A DNA stretch of 64,000 nucleotides from Microbacterium oleivorans. Lineage in GTDB: Bacteria; Actinomycetota; Actinomycetes; Actinomycetales; Microbacteriaceae. The notes beneath the pieces are model-generated. The model searched no databases. It was not told the DNA's origin and saw only the letters and a list, made by a program, of their open reading frames with translations. Numbering within the stretch: position 1 is the first letter of the stretch; each line of letters starts with the position of its first letter. Where the stretch lies: NCBI RefSeq assembly GCF_013389665.1, contig NZ_CP058316.1, positions 806,001 to 870,000 of the forward strand, given 5' to 3'. This document shows, in pieces, positions 54,566-62,956 of this stretch. A program made the position numbers and the translations under genes.

Positions 54566-56014
54566 TCAGCGGCGCGGAGCCTCCAGCCGCCGGCGAGCGC
54601 GTTCCTCCTTGGCGGAGGCCTCGTCCAGGGCCGCCTCGCCGAGGCCCTGCGTGCTGACGGCCCCGGTGTCGTCCGACATCCCGTCGTGCCCGTGTCCGGT
54701 GAGCATCGACTCGTCGAACGGACGCTCGCCCGACAGCACGGCGCGGGCCTGCTCGCGGTCGAACTCCCGCGTCCAGGTGCCGATGAGGATGGTGGCGACC
54801 GCGTTGCCGGTGAAGTTGGTGAGGGCTCGCCCCTCGGACATGAAGCGGTCGATGCCGACGATCACGCCGACGCCGTTGACGAGGTCGGGGCGGTAGGCCT
54901 GGAGGCCGCCGGCGAGGGTCGCCAGCCCCGCCCCGGTGACACCTGCCGCCCCCTTGGACGCGATGATCATGAAGACGAGGAGACCGATCTGCTCGGGGAT
55001 CGACATCGGCGCGCCCATGCCCGCGGCGATGAACAGCGACGCCATGGTCAGGTAGATGGCGGTGCCGTCGAGGTTGAACGAGTACCCCGTCGGAACGGTG
55101 ATGCCGACGACCGGCTTCGACACCCCGACGTGCTCCATCTTCGCGATGAGCCGCGGCAGGGCGGACTCGCTGGAGGAGGTGCCCACGATCAGGAGGTACT
55201 CGCGCGCCAGGTACTTCATGAGGCTGAAGATGTTCACACGCGCCACGGCGTAGAGGATCGTCCCGAGCACCGCGACGATGAAGACGATGCAGGTGATGTA
55301 GAAGGCGATCATCAGCACGCCCAGGCTCACGATCGCGGCGACGCCGGTCTTGCCGACGACCGCGGCGATCGCCCCGAACGCACCGATGGGGGCGAGCCAC
55401 AGGATCATGCCGAGGATGCGGAACACCAGGGTCTGCAGGTGCTTGACGGCGCCCATGATGGGCGCACCCTTCTCGCCCAGCCCCTGGAGGGCGAAGCCGA
55501 CCAGCAGCGCGATGAACAGCACCTGGAGCACGCTCTCGCCGGTGAAGGCAGAGAAGAACGTCGTCGGGATGATGCCGAGCACGAACTCCGTCGTCGTCTT
55601 GGCCTCGGCGGCGGCGCCGGGGTCGTAGGTGGCGCTCTGCATGTTCAGCCCCTCACCCGGGTGGATGATGTTGCCCACGACGAGGCCGATGGCGAGCGCG
55701 AACGTCGACATCACCATGAAGTAGAGCAGCGCGAGACCGCCGATGCGGCCCACCGTCGCCGCCTTCGCGATCGACCCGACCCCGACGACGATCGTGCAGA
55801 AGATGATCGGCGCGATCATCATCTTGATGAGGTTGACGAATCCTTTGCCGAGCGGTTCGAGGCCGACGGCGAATGCCGGCCAGACCAGGCCCACGACGGC
55901 GCCGAGGACCACCGCCAGGATGACCGAGATGTAGAGCCACGTGTGCTTGTCCCAGGCCTGCTTGCCCTTGCGGGCGTTATAGCCCGGAAGGCGGAAAGAT
56001 GATGTGAGAGCCAT
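54566..56014 (-). CDS. Dicarboxylate/amino acid:cation symporter
   Basis: 482 residues of the DAACS family (DctA/GltP). About eight membrane helices and two re-entrant loops; signatures include FVNLIKMMIAPIIFCTIVVG, the serine-rich hairpin GTSSSESALPRLI, PTGYSFNLDGTAIYLTMA, and GVTGAGLATLAGGL. The C-terminal tail of about 60 residues (ERPFDESMLTGHGHDGMSDD) is acidic and cytoplasmic. The divergent DcuS/DcuR-like genes suggest C4-dicarboxylates as substrate and regulated expression. Confidence 0.92.
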   Translation of the reverse strand: MALTSSFRLPGYNARKGKQAWDKHTWLYISVILAVVLGAVVGLVWPAFAVGLEPLGKGFVNLIKMMIAPIIFCTIVVGVGSIAKAATVGRIGGLALLYFMVMSTFALAIGLVVGNIIHPGEGLNMQSATYDPGAAAEAKTTTEFVLGIIPTTFFSAFTGESVLQVLFIALLVGFALQGLGEKGAPIMGAVKHLQTLVFRILGMILWLAPIGAFGAIAAVVGKTGVAAIVSLGVLMIAFYITCIVFIVAVLGTILYAVARVNIFSLMKYLAREYLLIVGTSSSESALPRLIAKMEHVGVSKPVVGITVPTGYSFNLDGTAIYLTMASLFIAAGMGAPMSIPEQIGLLVFMIIASKGAAGVTGAGLATLAGGLQAYRPDLVNGVGVIVGIDRFMSEGRALTNFTGNAVATILIGTWTREFDREQARAVLSGERPFDESMLTGHGHDGMSDDTGAVSTQGLGEAALDEASAKEERARRRLEAPRR

Positions 56015-56174
56015 GGTCTCCTCCAGCTGAACAGTCGTTGTCCGATGCCGACGCCTCTGTCGGTGCGACCCCAGCGTGCGCCCGTCCCCCGTCGTCGCCG
56101 ATTTGTGGTCGTATTGGTCCCGGGGCGCGATCGATGCGCCACCGCCATGCGATGGAGCACGACGAGGAGCGGCG
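56015..56174. promoter_or_regulatory. Divergent regulatory region of symporter and two-component genes
   Basis: 160 bp between two divergent starts. Contains direct repeats of TGGTC at 56106-56110 and 56115-56119, within GTGGTCGTATTGGTCC, a possible response-regulator site. No strict promoter was assigned. Confidence 0.4.
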
Positions 56175-57443
56175 ATGAGCAGACACCGGCGCAGCCGCAG
56201 CGCGGCCTCGCTCGTGTTCGTGGCGGTCACGGTCGCCGTCGTGGTGCTGACCCTCGCGATCGCCGGCATCCTGATCGTCGACGGCCAGCGCACGGCGCGC
56301 GGCGAGGCCGAGCGGGTCACGCAGGCCGTCGCGCAGACCGTGGCCGACACCGCAGCGGTCGCCCAGCTGCTCGCCGAGGGCGACTCCGCTCGCGCCTCCG
56401 CCGAGCTGCAGCCCCAGGTCGAGGAGGTCATCATCGACGCGCGCGTCGACTTCGTCACGATCATGGATGCCGCGGGCACCCGCATCACCCATCGCGACCG
56501 CGAGAGGATCGGCGAGCCCTATCTCGGCTCGATCCCGACCGAGCCCCGCGCGCTGACCGAGGAGTTCACCGGCACCCTCGGGCCGTCGGTACGGACGATC
56601 GTGCCGGTCGAGCGCGACGGCCTCCTCGTCGGCTGGGTGTCGGTGGGGGTCACGGTCGGCAGCATCGCGGCGACGCTCGGGCCGCGCATCCTCGTGGTCG
56701 TCGGCATCGCCGTCGCGCTCCTCGCCGCGGGCGTCCTCGGCGCGGCCGTCGCGCGCCGGGCGACCCGCCGGGTGACCGGCGATCTGCCGGCGGGAGCCGT
56801 CCGCGACGCGGTGTCGTCGTTCGAGTCGCTGCGGACCCTCGGCGAGGCGCTCCGCGCTCAGACGCACGAGCACGGCAACCGGATGCACACCGCTATCGCC
56901 CTGCTCGAGCTCGGCCGCACCCCCGAGGCGATCGACATCCTCGCCGAGACCTCGCGGCAGAGCCAGGTGCTCGTCGACCAGGTGGCCGCCCGGCGCGACG
57001 GAGACCCCACGGTGGGAGCGCTGCTGCTGGGCAAGGCATCGCAGGCGAAGGAGCGCGGCATCCGGTGGCGTTCGCGCATCGACCCGGACGCGCCGAGGTC
57101 GGTGCTGTCCGCCGTCGACGCGGTGTCGGTCGTCGGCAACCTCATCGACAACGCCCTCGACGCCGCAGCGGCGGCCGCCGAGCCCCGATGGGTCGAGGTG
57201 AGGATGACACGTACCGCCGAGGACGAGCTCGAGATCGCCGTCGCCGACTCCGGCGCGGGCGTACCCGCCGAATTGAGACGTCGCATCTTCGAGCACGGGT
57301 TCTCGACCAAGCCCACGGGCGCGGAGGGGCGCGGGGTGGGACTGGCTCTGGTCTCGGCGATCGTCGAGGACGCCGGCGGGGTCGTGACCCTGGGCTCGGG
57401 CCCCACCACGTTCCGCGTCATCCTGCCGCGGAGGACGGCATGA
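56175..57443 (+). CDS. Sensor histidine kinase, DcuS/CitA type without cytoplasmic PAS domain
   Basis: 422 residues from ATG 56175 (GAGGAG upstream). TM1 about 11-34, an extracytoplasmic sensing domain about 40-165 (FVTIMDAAGTRITHRDRERI), and TM2 about 171-193. The phospho-acceptor His231 is in RAQTHEHGNRMHT, and the ATPase domain has NLIDNALDAA, DSGAGVP and GRGVGLALV. DcuS and CitA relatives carry a cytoplasmic PAS domain between TM2 and the kinase; here only about 30 residues separate them, so it is missing. It is co-translated with its response regulator. Confidence 0.9.
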   Translation: MSRHRRSRSAASLVFVAVTVAVVVLTLAIAGILIVDGQRTARGEAERVTQAVAQTVADTAAVAQLLAEGDSARASAELQPQVEEVIIDARVDFVTIMDAAGTRITHRDRERIGEPYLGSIPTEPRALTEEFTGTLGPSVRTIVPVERDGLLVGWVSVGVTVGSIAATLGPRILVVVGIAVALLAAGVLGAAVARRATRRVTGDLPAGAVRDAVSSFESLRTLGEALRAQTHEHGNRMHTAIALLELGRTPEAIDILAETSRQSQVLVDQVAARRDGDPTVGALLLGKASQAKERGIRWRSRIDPDAPRSVLSAVDAVSVVGNLIDNALDAAAAAAEPRWVEVRMTRTAEDELEIAVADSGAGVPAELRRRIFEHGFSTKPTGAEGRGVGLALVSAIVEDAGGVVTLGSGPTTFRVILPRRTA

Positions 57444-58120
57444 TCGGCGTGCTCCTGGTCGACGACGAGGCGCTGACCCTCGACCTGCACCGGCAGTACG
57501 TCCAGCGACTCGAGGGGTTTCGCGTCGTCGCCGAGTGCAGCGGCGCGCGTTCGGCTCTCAGCGCGCTCCTCGAGAGGCCCACCGCCGGCGACATCGAGCT
57601 CGTGCTGCTCGATATGACCATGCCCGACGGCTCCGGGCTCGACGTCCTGCGGCACGTGCGCGCGCGGGCGAGGAACGTCGACGTGATCGCGATCACCTCG
57701 GTCCGCGACGCCGACGTCGTGCGGCAGGCGGTCGCTCTCGGCGCCGTGCAGTACCTCGTGAAGCCGTTCACCTTCGCGGATTTCCGGGAGCGGATGTCGC
57801 AGTACGCGCGGTTCCGGGAGCGTGCGGACGAGACCACCGGGGCGGCGACGCAGGCCGAGATCGACGCGATGCTCGGCGCGCTGCGCCCCGTCGCCGCACC
57901 GGCTCCCAAGGGCCTCACGCCCGAGACGCTGGAGCGCGTGTCGATCCGGCTGCGCGACGCCGGCGCCCTCTCGGCCCGCGAGGCGGCCGAGGCACTGGGG
58001 ATGTCGCGGGTCGCCGCACGGCGCTACCTCGAGCACCTCGCCGACGCCGGCCGCGCCGAGCGCGCTCAGCGTTACGGCGCGCCCGGCCGCCCCGAGGCCG
58101 AGTATCGCTGGCGGGGTTGA
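57440..58120 (+). CDS. Response regulator, DcuR/CitB type
   Basis: 226 residues. The receiver domain has the acceptor Asp58 in VLLDMTMPDGSG, with Lys at QYLVKPFTF. The C-terminal helix-turn-helix contains ALSAREAAEALGMSRVAARR followed by YLEHLADAG, as in the CitB/DcuR group. Start overlaps the kinase stop (ATGA). The likely target is the divergent symporter gene. Confidence 0.92.
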   Translation: MIGVLLVDDEALTLDLHRQYVQRLEGFRVVAECSGARSALSALLERPTAGDIELVLLDMTMPDGSGLDVLRHVRARARNVDVIAITSVRDADVVRQAVALGAVQYLVKPFTFADFRERMSQYARFRERADETTGAATQAEIDAMLGALRPVAAPAPKGLTPETLERVSIRLRDAGALSAREAAEALGMSRVAARRYLEHLADAGRAERAQRYGAPGRPEAEYRWRG

Positions 58121-58123
58121 TCG

Positions 58124-58191
58124 CGAGAACGCACCGTCTCGCCCACCGCGTGCCGTTCGGCGTGCGCGCTCGGCCGTATGGTGCGTTCTCG
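58124..58191. terminator. Wide inverted repeat between converging genes
   Basis: Perfect 12-bp arms CGAGAACGCACC (58124-58135) and GGTGCGTTCTCG (58180-58191), 44-nt loop, between the response regulator and the converging fusion gene. Probably a bidirectional terminator. Confidence 0.6.
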
Positions 58192-58211
58192 GGGTTGCCC
58201 GACGTGAATCC

Positions 58212-60263
58212 TCAGCTCGGCAGCGACGAGCGGTGCAGATCGGCGGGGCCGATGCGCACGTAGCCGGGCAGCTTCGGCGCGATGCCGTCGCCGGCCGTGC
58301 GCCCCCGAAGGCGGCGCCACACCCAGGGCAGCGCGTCGCGCCGGAGCCAGCTCCCCTCCGCTCCGGGGCCGTCGTCGAGATGGAACGCCTCGTCGAGGTC
58401 GGCGAGCGCCTCGGCGTCGGGCACCCCGAGCGCCTCGGCGGCGCGGTAGGCCACGATGCGGTGCCCTCGCGAGCGCAGATGCACCTTGTCGTCGGCCCAC
58501 AGCTCGAGGCGAGTCAGCTCGGGCGTCGCCTCGAGGTCGACGAGGATCGCACCGGTGTCCGCGGCGATGGTGCGCAGCCGCGCGTTGTACGCAGCGAAGC
58601 GGTGGGCGAGGATGCCGGCGGCGACCCGCGCGGGCAGGAACACCGTCGCGAGCAGAACATCGGCGCCGGAGTCGCGCAGGCGGCGCACCGCGATCTCGAC
58701 CTCATCGGCGACCGCGGCCACGTCGACCCGGACGCACACGAGGTCGTTCGCCCCGATGAGCACCGACACGAGGTCCGGGCGCAGAGCCAGGCACGCCGGA
58801 ACCTGCTCGTCGACGAGATGGCGTACCCGGCGGCTGCGGACGGCGAGGTTGGCGTACTGGAAGACGTCCGCGTTCCCGCCGCCCCGAGGTGCGGCGTGGG
58901 CGAGCAGCTGCGCCAGCCGGTCGGCCCAGCCGCGGTGGGCGCCCGCCGGCATCCGCGACGTGTCGCACAGCCCCTCCGTGATGGAGTCGCCCAGGGCGAC
59001 GTAGCGCCGCCACAGCGGCGGGGTCCCGGGGCCGACGGACGGGTTCGGACGCGGCCAGACCCGGGTCCGGACGCTGCGGTCGATGGCGTGCAGAGCGCCG
59101 GCGCGACCGTAGTGCTCCAGGAGGTCGTCACCCAGGCTCTCCCAGGTGCGGCCGACGACCGCATCTCGCGCGGCTCCGGCGAACGCCCGCCGCTTCGCGA
59201 CATCCCCCACGAGATCGGCCACACGGGCCCGGAGGTCATCGGCGTCGCCCGGACGGTAGAGCCACCCGTCGATGCTGCTGCGCACGAGGTCGATCGGTCC
59301 GCCGCGGCCGGTGGCGACCACGGGCACTCCGCTGGCCTGCGCCTCCTGGATCGTCTGGCCGAACGTCTCGCTCTCACCCGGGTGCACGAACACGTCGAAG
59401 CTCGCCATCGCCGTGGCCAGCTCGTCGCCCTGGAGGTGTCCGAGGAAGACGGCGTCGGGCAGCCGGCGTTCGAGTTCCGGCCGCGACGGCCCGTCGCCGA
59501 CGACGACCAGGCGCACACCCGGCAGCCCTGCCAGCGCCGAGAGGTCTTCGACCTGCTTCTCCGGCGCCAGCCGGCCCACGTACCCCACGATCGCATCGCC
59601 CGCGGCGACCGACGGGACCACCCGCGTCCGCCACTCCTCGTCGCGACGGTGCGGCGCGAACCGGATGCCGTCGACACCGCGCCCCCAGATCGACACCCGG
59701 TCGACGCCGAGCCCCTCGAGCTGACGGCGCGCGGCCTCCGAGGGAGCGAGGGTCAAGGTCGCGCGCCGATGGAGCCGGCGGGTGTGGCCGGCGGCGAGCG
59801 CCGTCGCGTGCGGCAGCCCGTACCGTTCGGTGTAGGCGACGACGTCGGTCTGGTAGACCGCGATGCTCGGCACCCCCATCGCCTCGGCGGCGAGGAGCCC
59901 CTGCCATCCGAGCACGAACGGCGACGCGAGATGCACGACATCGGGCCGGAACGAGCGCAGCGCGCGTGCGAGGGACGCGACCGGAGCCGCCGCGACGCGG
60001 ACGGCCGGGTATCGCGGCAACGGCAGCGACGGGATCGAACGGCCGGGCATGGCGAGCGGATGGTCGCGCCCGGCGCCCGGGGCGACGACGAAGGCCTCGT
60101 GCCCGCGGTGCTCGAGATGCTCGAGCACCCGCAGCACGGATCCCGTGACCCCGTTCATATGGGGCAGGAACGACTCGGTGACCACCGCGACTCTCACACG
60201 ACCAGGGTGCCGCTCCGCTCCGCGCGACGGGTGCCGCGCGGGCCCCGATCGCGCAGTGTTCAC
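58212..60263 (-). CDS. Fusion protein: GT4 glycosyltransferase + SGNH/GDSL hydrolase
   Basis: 683 residues. Residues about 23-385 form a GT-B, GT4-type glycosyltransferase: VAVVTESFLPHMNGVTGSVL at the start, VGYVGRLAPEKQVEDL, and the E-x7-E pair Glu299/Glu307 in PGESETFGQTIQEA; it resembles mannosyltransferases of the MgtA/PimB group. A proline-rich link leads to an SGNH hydrolase (about 418-610): block I VALGDSITEG (Ser427), block III GANDL (Asn506) and block V DDKVH (Asp592, His595). No stop or frameshift separates them. GTG 60263 has GAGG upstream; GTG 60197 is an alternative. There is no signal peptide, so both activities should be cytoplasmic. Confidence 0.88.
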   Translation of the reverse strand: MNTARSGPARHPSRGAERHPGRVRVAVVTESFLPHMNGVTGSVLRVLEHLEHRGHEAFVVAPGAGRDHPLAMPGRSIPSLPLPRYPAVRVAAAPVASLARALRSFRPDVVHLASPFVLGWQGLLAAEAMGVPSIAVYQTDVVAYTERYGLPHATALAAGHTRRLHRRATLTLAPSEAARRQLEGLGVDRVSIWGRGVDGIRFAPHRRDEEWRTRVVPSVAAGDAIVGYVGRLAPEKQVEDLSALAGLPGVRLVVVGDGPSRPELERRLPDAVFLGHLQGDELATAMASFDVFVHPGESETFGQTIQEAQASGVPVVATGRGGPIDLVRSSIDGWLYRPGDADDLRARVADLVGDVAKRRAFAGAARDAVVGRTWESLGDDLLEHYGRAGALHAIDRSVRTRVWPRPNPSVGPGTPPLWRRYVALGDSITEGLCDTSRMPAGAHRGWADRLAQLLAHAAPRGGGNADVFQYANLAVRSRRVRHLVDEQVPACLALRPDLVSVLIGANDLVCVRVDVAAVADEVEIAVRRLRDSGADVLLATVFLPARVAAGILAHRFAAYNARLRTIAADTGAILVDLEATPELTRLELWADDKVHLRSRGHRIVAYRAAEALGVPDAEALADLDEAFHLDDGPGAEGSWLRRDALPWVWRRLRGRTAGDGIAPKLPGYVRIGPADLHRSSLPS

Positions 60264-60347
60264 GCGATCCTCGGTCGCCGGTCATCTGGCGGTCGTCTGA
60301 CCGTCGCCGTTCGACCGGCGTTCACCCCCGGCTGGTAGGGATGGGGC

Positions 60348-60941
60348 GTGACCGCCGAGCAGATGATCGCGATCGCGGGGGGCCCGGGCATCCTGGTGGT
60401 CGTGTTCGTCCTCGTGCTGCTGGACTCGGTCGTGGTCGTGGTGCCCGGCGAGCTGTCCGTGACGGCGGCCGGGGCTCTCGCGGCCGCCACGGGCAGCCCG
60501 CCGCTGACGGCGGTGATCGCGGTGGCGGCCGTCGCGGCGTTCTGCGGCGACGCACTGTGCTTCGGCGCGGGCCGGCGTCTCGGCCTGCGCCGTTGGCGCT
60601 GGATGCGCCACCCGCGTATCCGACGCGCCTTCGACGGGGCGGGGCGGCGCCTGGCCGGCGGCACCGCGACGGTCGTCTTCACCGCGCGGTTCATCCCCTT
60701 CGCGCGGCTCGCCGTGAACCTCACCGCAGGGGCGACGGGGGTCCCGTCGGCGCGCTTCCTGGGCATCGCCGCGGTGGCCGCGACATGCTGGGCGGCCTAT
60801 CAGACGGTGGTGGGCGCGGCCATCGGAGCGCTTCTCCCCGACGCGCCTCTCGCCGCGATGGCGCTGTCGGTCGCAGTCGCCCTCACGCTCGGGGCCGTGA
60901 TCGACCTCGTGACCGCCCGCGTCTCGCGCCGACGGCGCTGA
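60348..60941 (+). CDS. DedA/VTT family membrane protein
   Basis: 197 residues, GTG start. Hydrophobic helices flank the DedA core with the pattern FCGDALCFGAGRRLGLR, the F/Y-x-R-F/W-x-P motif as TARFIPFARL and the Gly-rich segment NLTAGATGVPSARFLG. DedA proteins probably flip or transport lipids; phospholipid scrambling is established for some members. The gene lies divergent from the glycosyltransferase/hydrolase fusion, with 85 bp between starts. Confidence 0.85.
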   Translation: MTAEQMIAIAGGPGILVVVFVLVLLDSVVVVVPGELSVTAAGALAAATGSPPLTAVIAVAAVAAFCGDALCFGAGRRLGLRRWRWMRHPRIRRAFDGAGRRLAGGTATVVFTARFIPFARLAVNLTAGATGVPSARFLGIAAVAATCWAAYQTVVGAAIGALLPDAPLAAMALSVAVALTLGAVIDLVTARVSRRRR

Positions 60942-60971
60942 GTCGCGGGCGGTGCGCGGCCCGCGGGGGGC

Positions 60972-61616
60972 TCACTCCCCGGTCAGACCGCCGAGCAGGT
61001 GGCCGAAGGACTTCCCCTCGCCGAGGTAGCTCGCGGGGTCGAAGGGGTCGGCGTCCCTCGCGGGGGTGCGCGCGAGGATGGCGGCGGCGAGCTCGCGGGC
61101 TCCCCGCTCGACGCGCGAACTCAGCGGGGCGACGTCGTCGGCCTTGCTGCCCCAGTCGCTCGACGCGGCGAACACGCCGGTCGACACGGGGGCCGCGTGC
61201 AGGTAGGCGAAGATCGGCCGGATGGCGTAGTCGATGGCCAGCGAATGACGGGCCGTACCCGCGTTCGCCCCGATGAGCACCGGCATCCCGGTGAGCGCCT
61301 CGGGATCGAGGACGTCGATGAACGACTTGAACAGCCCCGAGTAGCTCGTCGAGAAGATCGGCGTCACCGCGATGAGGGCGTCGGCCGAGACGACCGAGTT
61401 GATCGCGGATTCCAGAGCCGGCGGAGCGAAGCCCGTCAACAGGTTGTTCGTGATGTCGTGGGCGAGGTCGCGCAGCTCGACGACGTCGGCCGTCGCGGTC
61501 ACATCGGACGCGGCGAGCTCGGCGATCGTCGCGGACGCCAGCCGGTCGGCGAGCATCCGGGTGGATGAGGGATTCGACAGGCCGGCCGAGACGACGGCGA
61601 TGCGGCGCGCGCTCAT
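60972..61616 (-). CDS. NADPH-dependent FMN reductase, CE1759-type
   Basis: 214 residues. Flavodoxin-like fold with VVSAGLSNPSSTRMLADRLA, a phosphate-binding loop SAGLSNPSST, and TPIFSTSYSGLFKSFIDVLD. It supplies reduced FMN. Its start overlaps the stop of the LLM-class oxidoreductase gene by four bases, which is the standard partner arrangement (CE1758/CE1759 of Corynebacterium efficiens), so the two probably work together. Confidence 0.9.
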   Translation of the reverse strand: MSARRIAVVSAGLSNPSSTRMLADRLASATIAELAASDVTATADVVELRDLAHDITNNLLTGFAPPALESAINSVVSADALIAVTPIFSTSYSGLFKSFIDVLDPEALTGMPVLIGANAGTARHSLAIDYAIRPIFAYLHAAPVSTGVFAASSDWGSKADDVAPLSSRVERGARELAAAILARTPARDADPFDPASYLGEGKSFGHLLGGLTGE

Positions 61617-62887
61617 CGGGCCGCTGCCGCGCCGAAGGCCGCACCGGCGGGCGCCGGGGCGTCCTGGTAGGGCGAGGGACCGCTGAGGTTGTCGCCGCGG
61701 TTCGCGCGGGGCCGTGCCTCGCGGGCCGGACCGTTGCCGTATGCGGCACGCACCCGGGCGGCGTGCGTCGGCGCGTCGGGCACCTCGGCCCCGCGACCCT
61801 CGGCGAGCTCCTTGCGCAGCACCGGGACCACCTCTCCGCCCAGGATGTCGAGCTGCTCGAGCACCGTCTTCAGCGGGAGCCCGGCGTGGTCGATGAGGAA
61901 CAGCTGACGCTGGAAGTCGCCGAAGGTCTCGCGCATGGCGGCGTACCGGTCGATCACCTGCTGCGGCGACCCGACCGTGAGCGGGGTCATCTCGCTGAAG
62001 TCCTCGAGCGACGGGCCGTGGCCGTACACCGGCGCGTTGTCGAAGTACGGCCGGAACTGCCGCACCGCGTCCTGGGAGTTCGCGCTCATGAACACCTGGC
62101 CCCCGAGACCCACGATCGCCTGCTCCGGCGTCCCATGGCCGTAGTGCGCGAAGCGCTGACGGTAGAGGTCGATCAGGCGCTGGTAGTGCTCCTTGGGCCA
62201 GAAGATGTTGTTGGCGAAGAAGCCGTCGCCGTAGTACGCGGCCTGCTCGGCGATCTCAGGGGTGCGGATCGAGCCGTGCCACACGAACGGAGCGACGCCG
62301 TCGAGCGGGCGGGGGGTCGCGGTGAAGCCCTGCAGCGGGGTGCGGAACTTGCCCTCCCAGTCGACGACGTCCTCGCGCCACAGCTTGTGCAGGAGGGCGT
62401 AGTTCTCGATCGCCAGCGGCAGTCCCTGGCGGATGTCCTTGCCGAACCAGGGATACACGGGCCCGGTGTTGCCGCGGCCCATGATCAGGTCGACGCGGCC
62501 GCCCGACAGGTGCTGGAGCATCGCGTAGTCCTCGGCGATCTTCACCGGGTCGTTCGTGGTGATCAACGTCGTCGCCGTCGAGAGGATGAGGCGCTCGGTC
62601 TGCGCGGCGATGTAGGCGAGGGTCGTGGTGGGCGAGGACGACCAGAAGGGCGGGTTGTGGTGCTCCCCGATCGCGAAGACGTCGAGTCCGACGTCTTCGG
62701 CATGCTTGGCGATGGTCACCGCCGCGCGGATCTTCTCGGCCTCGCTGGGGGTGCGTCCGGTGGTGGGGTCGGCCGTGATGTCGCTCACGGTGAAGATGCC
62801 GAACTGCATCCCCGGCCAGCCGGTGCTCGTGCTCGTGTGCGTGTCCACGTGGGTCCGCCTTCCCGGACGCCGCAGCATCCGTTTCAT
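61613..62887 (-). CDS. LLM-class flavin-dependent oxidoreductase, CE1758-type
   Basis: 424 residues. Luciferase-like monooxygenase barrel (MQFGIFTVSD start of the core, IGEHHNPPFWSSSPTTTLAY, STATTLITTNDPVKIAEDYA). A tail of about 50 residues beyond the fold is rich in Ala and Arg. It would oxidise a substrate with O2 and reduced FMN from its neighbour. The ATG 62887 follows TATATT with seven bases between, so the transcript is probably leaderless; the core begins at Met27, an alternative start. Confidence 0.9.
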   Translation of the reverse strand: MKRMLRRPGRRTHVDTHTSTSTGWPGMQFGIFTVSDITADPTTGRTPSEAEKIRAAVTIAKHAEDVGLDVFAIGEHHNPPFWSSSPTTTLAYIAAQTERLILSTATTLITTNDPVKIAEDYAMLQHLSGGRVDLIMGRGNTGPVYPWFGKDIRQGLPLAIENYALLHKLWREDVVDWEGKFRTPLQGFTATPRPLDGVAPFVWHGSIRTPEIAEQAAYYGDGFFANNIFWPKEHYQRLIDLYRQRFAHYGHGTPEQAIVGLGGQVFMSANSQDAVRQFRPYFDNAPVYGHGPSLEDFSEMTPLTVGSPQQVIDRYAAMRETFGDFQRQLFLIDHAGLPLKTVLEQLDILGGEVVPVLRKELAEGRGAEVPDAPTHAARVRAAYGNGPAREARPRANRGDNLSGPSPYQDAPAPAGAAFGAAAAR

Positions 62888-62896
62888 GCAAATGAA
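62883..62896. promoter_or_regulatory. Palindrome at the LLM oxidoreductase start
   Basis: TTCAT-GCAA-ATGAA on the plus strand, perfect 5-bp arms, overlapping the start codon and the edge of a minus-strand -10 box TATATT. It lies in the most AT-rich part of the region and could be a repressor site (for example a redox-responsive MarR-type regulator). Confidence 0.45.
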
Positions 62897-62956
62897 TATA
62901 AACCATGGAACGTCGGAGCGCTCGGGGTATTCCCGCGGGATAGTGTTTCATCCACG

